64,000 nucleotides of DNA from Flaccisagitta enflata (lineage: Eukaryota > Chaetognatha > Sagittoidea > Aphragmophora). A model generated the notes under the pieces. That model searched no databases and had not been told where the DNA came from. It worked only from the letters and a program-made list of their open reading frames with translations. The position numbers and the translations under genes are program-made. The first letter of the stretch is position 1, and every line of letters starts with the position of its first letter. The stretch is from contig OZ231128.1 in NCBI GenBank assembly GCA_965153355.1, positions 32,426,001 through 32,490,000 on the forward strand, read 5' to 3'. Positions 52,853 to 64,000 of this stretch are shown here, in pieces.

Positions 52853-53456
52853 CTCCTTCTCTGTCCTTGTAACTTGCAACTGATCCTGATTTATGAATAT
52901 CTTCACTAAGAAGTAGAGATAACTTACGCTTCAATGAAGAGTTGAATTGCCTTTGCTAAAAATACATCGTTACATGACGTCAACAGCCGCCGGTTGTTAC
53001 GACCACAACGATAAAGGCAAATTTGTTGTAGGAAGACAATATATTCCAGTCACTAGCCAGCTTGCGGGGCTGGGCGGTAGGGTGGCAATTTAGGTGAGGG
53101 CTTCGGGAGAATCCGAATGGGGGAGCCTTGAGTGGCAGATTTGCGTAACCGCCGTGAATCTCGGTAGGCGGAACACCACCTACAGTACACATAGCGTAAT
53201 TAGTTATGCATGGCTATTCCCCCCCCCCCTTTTGCCGAACCGTCTGTGAATAGCAAGTTTTGCTCGTTTGCAGGCAATTCCGTGTTTACGACTTTTAGTC
53301 GTTTGCTTCGCAACCCCGCTATGTCAGTCCGTCGGTCAGTATAAGAAACTTGTACTTCATGAAGTGGCAACAACAAAAACATCAATATGTACGAAAGTGT
53401 AAACTAGGGGAAAGGTCGTTGATCTCTTATGATGACAAATGGTGTCGATGTTGACG

Positions 53457-53552
53457 ATGAAGAAGAAGAAGAAGAGCAAGAGGAAGAAGAGCAAGAGGAA
53501 GAAGAAGGAGAAGAAGAAGATGAAGAAGAGGAAAATCATGATGATTGTGATA

Positions 53553-53645
<93 letters not shown>

Positions 53646-53649
53646 TTTG

Positions 53650-53682
<33 letters not shown>

Positions 53683-53740
53683 CGATGACGATGACGATGA
53701 TGATGATGATGATGATGACGATGATGATGATGATGATGAT
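53457..53740. repeat. (GAA)n/(GAT)n block, right duplication copy
   Basis: Shorter counterpart of 4456-4815, with GTTTGT and GACGAT interruptions. Confidence 0.88.
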
Positions 53741-54552
53741 GAAAATCAAACTTACGCTCATGCACATACGATTAAGAAAACGCGCTTGAGGAGGAGGAGG
53801 AGCTAAATGATAATGCTGACGATGATGACGAGGATCGACGATGATGATGACGTAAAGTCGATCAGGTCGAGAGTCGAGTTGAAAAAATGAGTTTGATGTA
53901 AAATTCAGAGAGCAACCACCAACTGCAACTCCGCTCCTCAAGCAAGCAAACAACATCCATCCTCTTGATTTGAGGACGCGGAGTGTGTCGTCAGCCGGAC
54001 ACCGAGACAACGACGACGTCGACGACGAAGATAACGACGACGACTTTGGTGACACCGGCGCCGATCTTGCTTCCCGAGAGTGTCGCCGACGTCATCTTAA
54101 AGCAGCAGCCGGGAAGCGGCCGGCCTCAAGTCGTCTGTCAGCGGGAGCAACAAAACATATCCAAATAGAAAACGAAAAAGATTGAATTTTTTTGACGTTT
54201 GGGAATTCGTCATAAACGGTGTGAAGAAATCAAAGAGGAATTCAGAAGTGTCAACTTTCCCGTTAAAATTAAAAAAAAAAAAGAAAAAAAAAAGAAATAA
54301 AAAAAGAAATAAAAAGAAAAAGCCGAAGGACGACCTTTTACGTCATCGGAGATGTAAGTTATGCATGCATTTACGCGTGCGCAGATATGCACGCATATCA
54401 AAATGAATGGCACTAGTGACCCGTACAGAACTACACTTTGTACAATTAGTGATCTGGAAAATATAGACAAAAGAGACAAAAGAGAAAAAGGCTAAAGCAA
54501 CAACGACGTCGACAATTGATAACACTTCCGTAAGGTTGTCTTTGTCCCTGGC

Positions 54553-54966
<414 letters not shown>

Positions 54967-55636
54967 CATGTTGCATGATTCGTACATTCGCCACTGAATC
55001 TTTTTTCGCATAGCGACCCCATAAGAGGGTGTTTCCCTTGGTAGGAAAGTAGGTGGGAAGGTAGTTAGGAAGGGAGGAAGAAAGGTAGGTAGATCCGTCA
55101 CTCATAATTTTGTTTTTTGCTACATCGACTGAAATTGTTATATCTGAGCATTACTGCCCCCGCCCTGCCATATTTTGCCCTCGCCTACCCGCATCCACGT
55201 CCCTGCCCAGTGCCCACCCGCATTACTGCCCCTGGTTATCTGCAAGCGACTACTTGTTGGCTCCGTACCCGGGTATACGTGTTTCCATTCTGTTTTCATT
55301 TCGCCATCTTTTTAAAGGAAATAAGTAAGGCCAACAGACAGATAAGAAACATAGCATTCTATTACTATCTCGATTTCTTTTGGGGGTTCAGAAATTAAAG
55401 ATTCGAGGTAATACATCCAGCGCCTCGGGCCGTCGGGCCTCGGCCCCTTTCCCCCCAATATTTCTTAGTTTAATCAAATTCTTTGCTAAATTCAGGATTT
55501 TCATTCATTTCAGCGTGAGTGTAAGATGTAAAGATATTTACAATAATTTTTAAATAATGATTTCCCATATCAAATTTTAAGGCTATACCATACATGGGGT
55601 ATGGGGCGTGTTGGAAATCGGCTTATAACAACTTGT

Positions 55637-55667
<31 letters not shown>

Positions 55668-55796
55668 AAAATACCGACAAAAAAATTGTAAAAAAAAATG
55701 TATGTTGCGGTTTAAAAATGATGACAACGCCTGCAACGTATCTCTGGGCCATTTGATATCGTCCAAACTAAAAAAACTGCAAATGTCTGTCAATCA

Positions 55797-56008
<212 letters not shown>

Positions 56009-56441
56009 CAAGTTCAGTTTTCCCCCGGTGGTGAGGGGCCGCTGTTCCGCTCTGTCTGCCCACTCCCACCCAATCTTCATCAGATTATATAAAATTGTAA
56101 AAAAAAGCTCCCAGGCTCTCAATTCACTCATGGATCTTTTATTCTTTTTATTTCTATTTGGCGATGGTCCATCGTTTCAGCCTCATATATCATTTCTCTT
56201 TCACTTTTAAAGCGCTTTGATTCAATCATTCTCCGTGGAGATATTTCAGCGTTTCATTCGTATACTTTATACAAGAGGTATACGTACTTCTACACCCCGC
56301 TTTGTCAGTCGGTCGGTTGGTTGGTCCCCCATTCTCTTTTTCGGCGTTTCTCTATCACGGCCCCTTGCCCACCCCTGTATGACTGGGGTAGCCGAGTACC
56401 CGGCCTTGCCACTTGACGAGGCCGTTGAAAGAAAAAATGAG

Positions 56442-56558
<117 letters not shown>

Positions 56559-57227
56559 GAGGTAGACTGACAGAAAGACCGTTTCAAAGTGCAAAGTATT
56601 TATGAACATGTAGAAATATATATGGTTATTCCTTGACAACTTTCCGGGGCCATTGCTCATCATTATCAAACGATAAATTTTTTTCTTAGAAATCAATACG
56701 CACAAAAAAGAGGGTTTGTATTTCTCATTTTTTTCCTTCTTGATTTTACGAAATCAACAGCTTTTGACGGCCAATCAAGAAGAAAATCAAACGTCGACAG
56801 TCGATCGCGATCGCGCATCTTTCTATCTCTCTCGCCTTTAGATCATTGAATATCGGAAATAAGGACGAATAGGTTAGCCAGTCCATATTTTCATTAATTG
56901 ACTGAATGATTGATTGAATAATTGATTGATTAAAGCAGTGATTTTGCTTTACTTAATCGATCGGCCGATCAACCGTTGTATGTCCACAATAAATTGATAG
57001 ATTGATAGATTGATCGGCAAATAATTGGACGTTTACGGGTTAGATATGTGGTCACTTTATGATCTATTAAAGCAGTCGTCTCGATTTTGTTTGACTGAAT
57101 AAGAATTCAGCTAAGTGATCTATGACTGATACTACCTAGGGAACAAAGGTATATCTACACCTGAAAAAAACATCAAGTTTGAAAAAAAGTTGCCTATAAA
57201 GTAATCAATCCATAATTATCACATTGT

Positions 57228-57825
<598 letters not shown>

Positions 57826-57869
57826 GTGTAGAAATACTTATTTCCTACTTTTTTTAGTGATGTATTGTT

Positions 57870-58243
57870 CCAGCATTTAGAGGGCGTTTCTAGTCAGAGA
57901 CAAGTGCGTTTTAACGGGCCACTCGGTCGCTCGCTACGTTCGTTCGCTCGCACCGCTCACTCTGCTCACTCTGCTCAATCGCTACACAGCGCTCCACTTC
58001 GCTACGCTCACTCGCTCCGATCACGGGCTTGCTCACTCACTTCACTCACTCCCTCTTGGGACAGTTGAAATTCTTGAATATGTATTCACAGTTCACACTG
58101 AGAACGCATTTCACGGGTACAAACGCGTTTTTCATCTTCACTAGAAACACTCCGCTGTTCAGAATTAACGGCTCTCGTGCGAGTGGAGGGCGCCGGCCAA
58201 GCAAATAGGCGCCGCCTTAACACAAAGGCGTCGGTCCAAAAAG
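57870..58243 (+). promoter_or_regulatory. Probable promoter and 5' UTR of gene copy 2
   Basis: Direct counterpart of 8345-8709, with the same CTCGCT/CACTC-rich composition and GGCGCC motifs and the AAAAAG-ATG-G start context. Immediately upstream (57228-57825) copy 2 has a foldback-element arm with (GA)n and (CA)n arrays where copy 1 has different sequence, so the two promoters differ beyond about 400 bp. Confidence 0.45.
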
Positions 58244-63955
<5,712 letters not shown>

Positions 63956-64000
63956 GTAGGGACTCTATAACTATCGTCATCCATTCCTTGATGATAGATC

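Overview
This is animal-type nuclear DNA. Introns follow the GT-AG rule, exons are short and often symmetric, the N-terminal exon encodes a signal peptide, and the flanks are loaded with microsatellites, inverted-repeat (foldback) elements and short non-autonomous transposons. I cannot name the species. The abundance of GTCY-type (GTCC/GTCT/GTCG) short elements and long dinucleotide arrays would suit a marine invertebrate, but that is inference.

The main content is one large split gene on the + strand. I could follow it as 46 in-frame coding exons plus one problematic exon, from an ATG at 8710 to at least 43882. It encodes a secreted, very acidic and apparently cysteine-free protein of at least about 2,150 residues. 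The order is: signal peptide (exon 1), a short Ser/Asp-rich linker (exons 2-4), a helical segment (exons 5-6), a first block of thrombospondin type 3-like calcium-binding repeats (exons 7-13, including one 1,857-nt exon), a second helical segment (exons 14-15), a 9-nt microexon, and a long array of repeat exons (18-47). The repeat unit is 13 residues (39 nt) with pattern DxDxDGxPDxxD. Nearly all repeat exons are exact multiples of it (39, 78 or 117 nt) and every one has phase-1 introns on both sides, so any exon can be skipped or duplicated without a frameshift. Junction residues define three exon families: Asp-junction (7-13), Gly-junction (18-38) and Val-junction (39-47). The 3' end of the gene was not found.

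A second copy of the gene begins at 58244. Its exons 1-5 match copy 1 in length, phase and nearly in sequence, and the copy runs off the right edge. Its upstream DNA is also duplicated: about 2848-12100 is a direct repeat of about 51830-64000. The two copies differ by element insertions and microsatellite lengths, which gives filled-site/empty-site pairs that define several transposons.

Region by region: 1-2847 holds simple repeats and no supported gene. 2848-8709 is duplicated upstream DNA with (GAT)n, (AAC)n, (GT)n and (GA)n arrays and one weak candidate exon. 8710-43882 is gene copy 1, with most large introns carrying foldback or GTCY elements. The Val-exon array is split by a 7.05-kb TA-flanked foldback element at 35591-42640. 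43883-51829 is intergenic, with a tRNA-like SINE-like element, a hAT-like element with an 8-bp target duplication, and a 3.5-kb foldback element containing a second one. 51830-58243 is the duplicated upstream DNA, and 58244-64000 is the start of gene copy 2.

No protein-coding transposase, rRNA, intact tRNA, CRISPR array or bacterial-type gene was seen.
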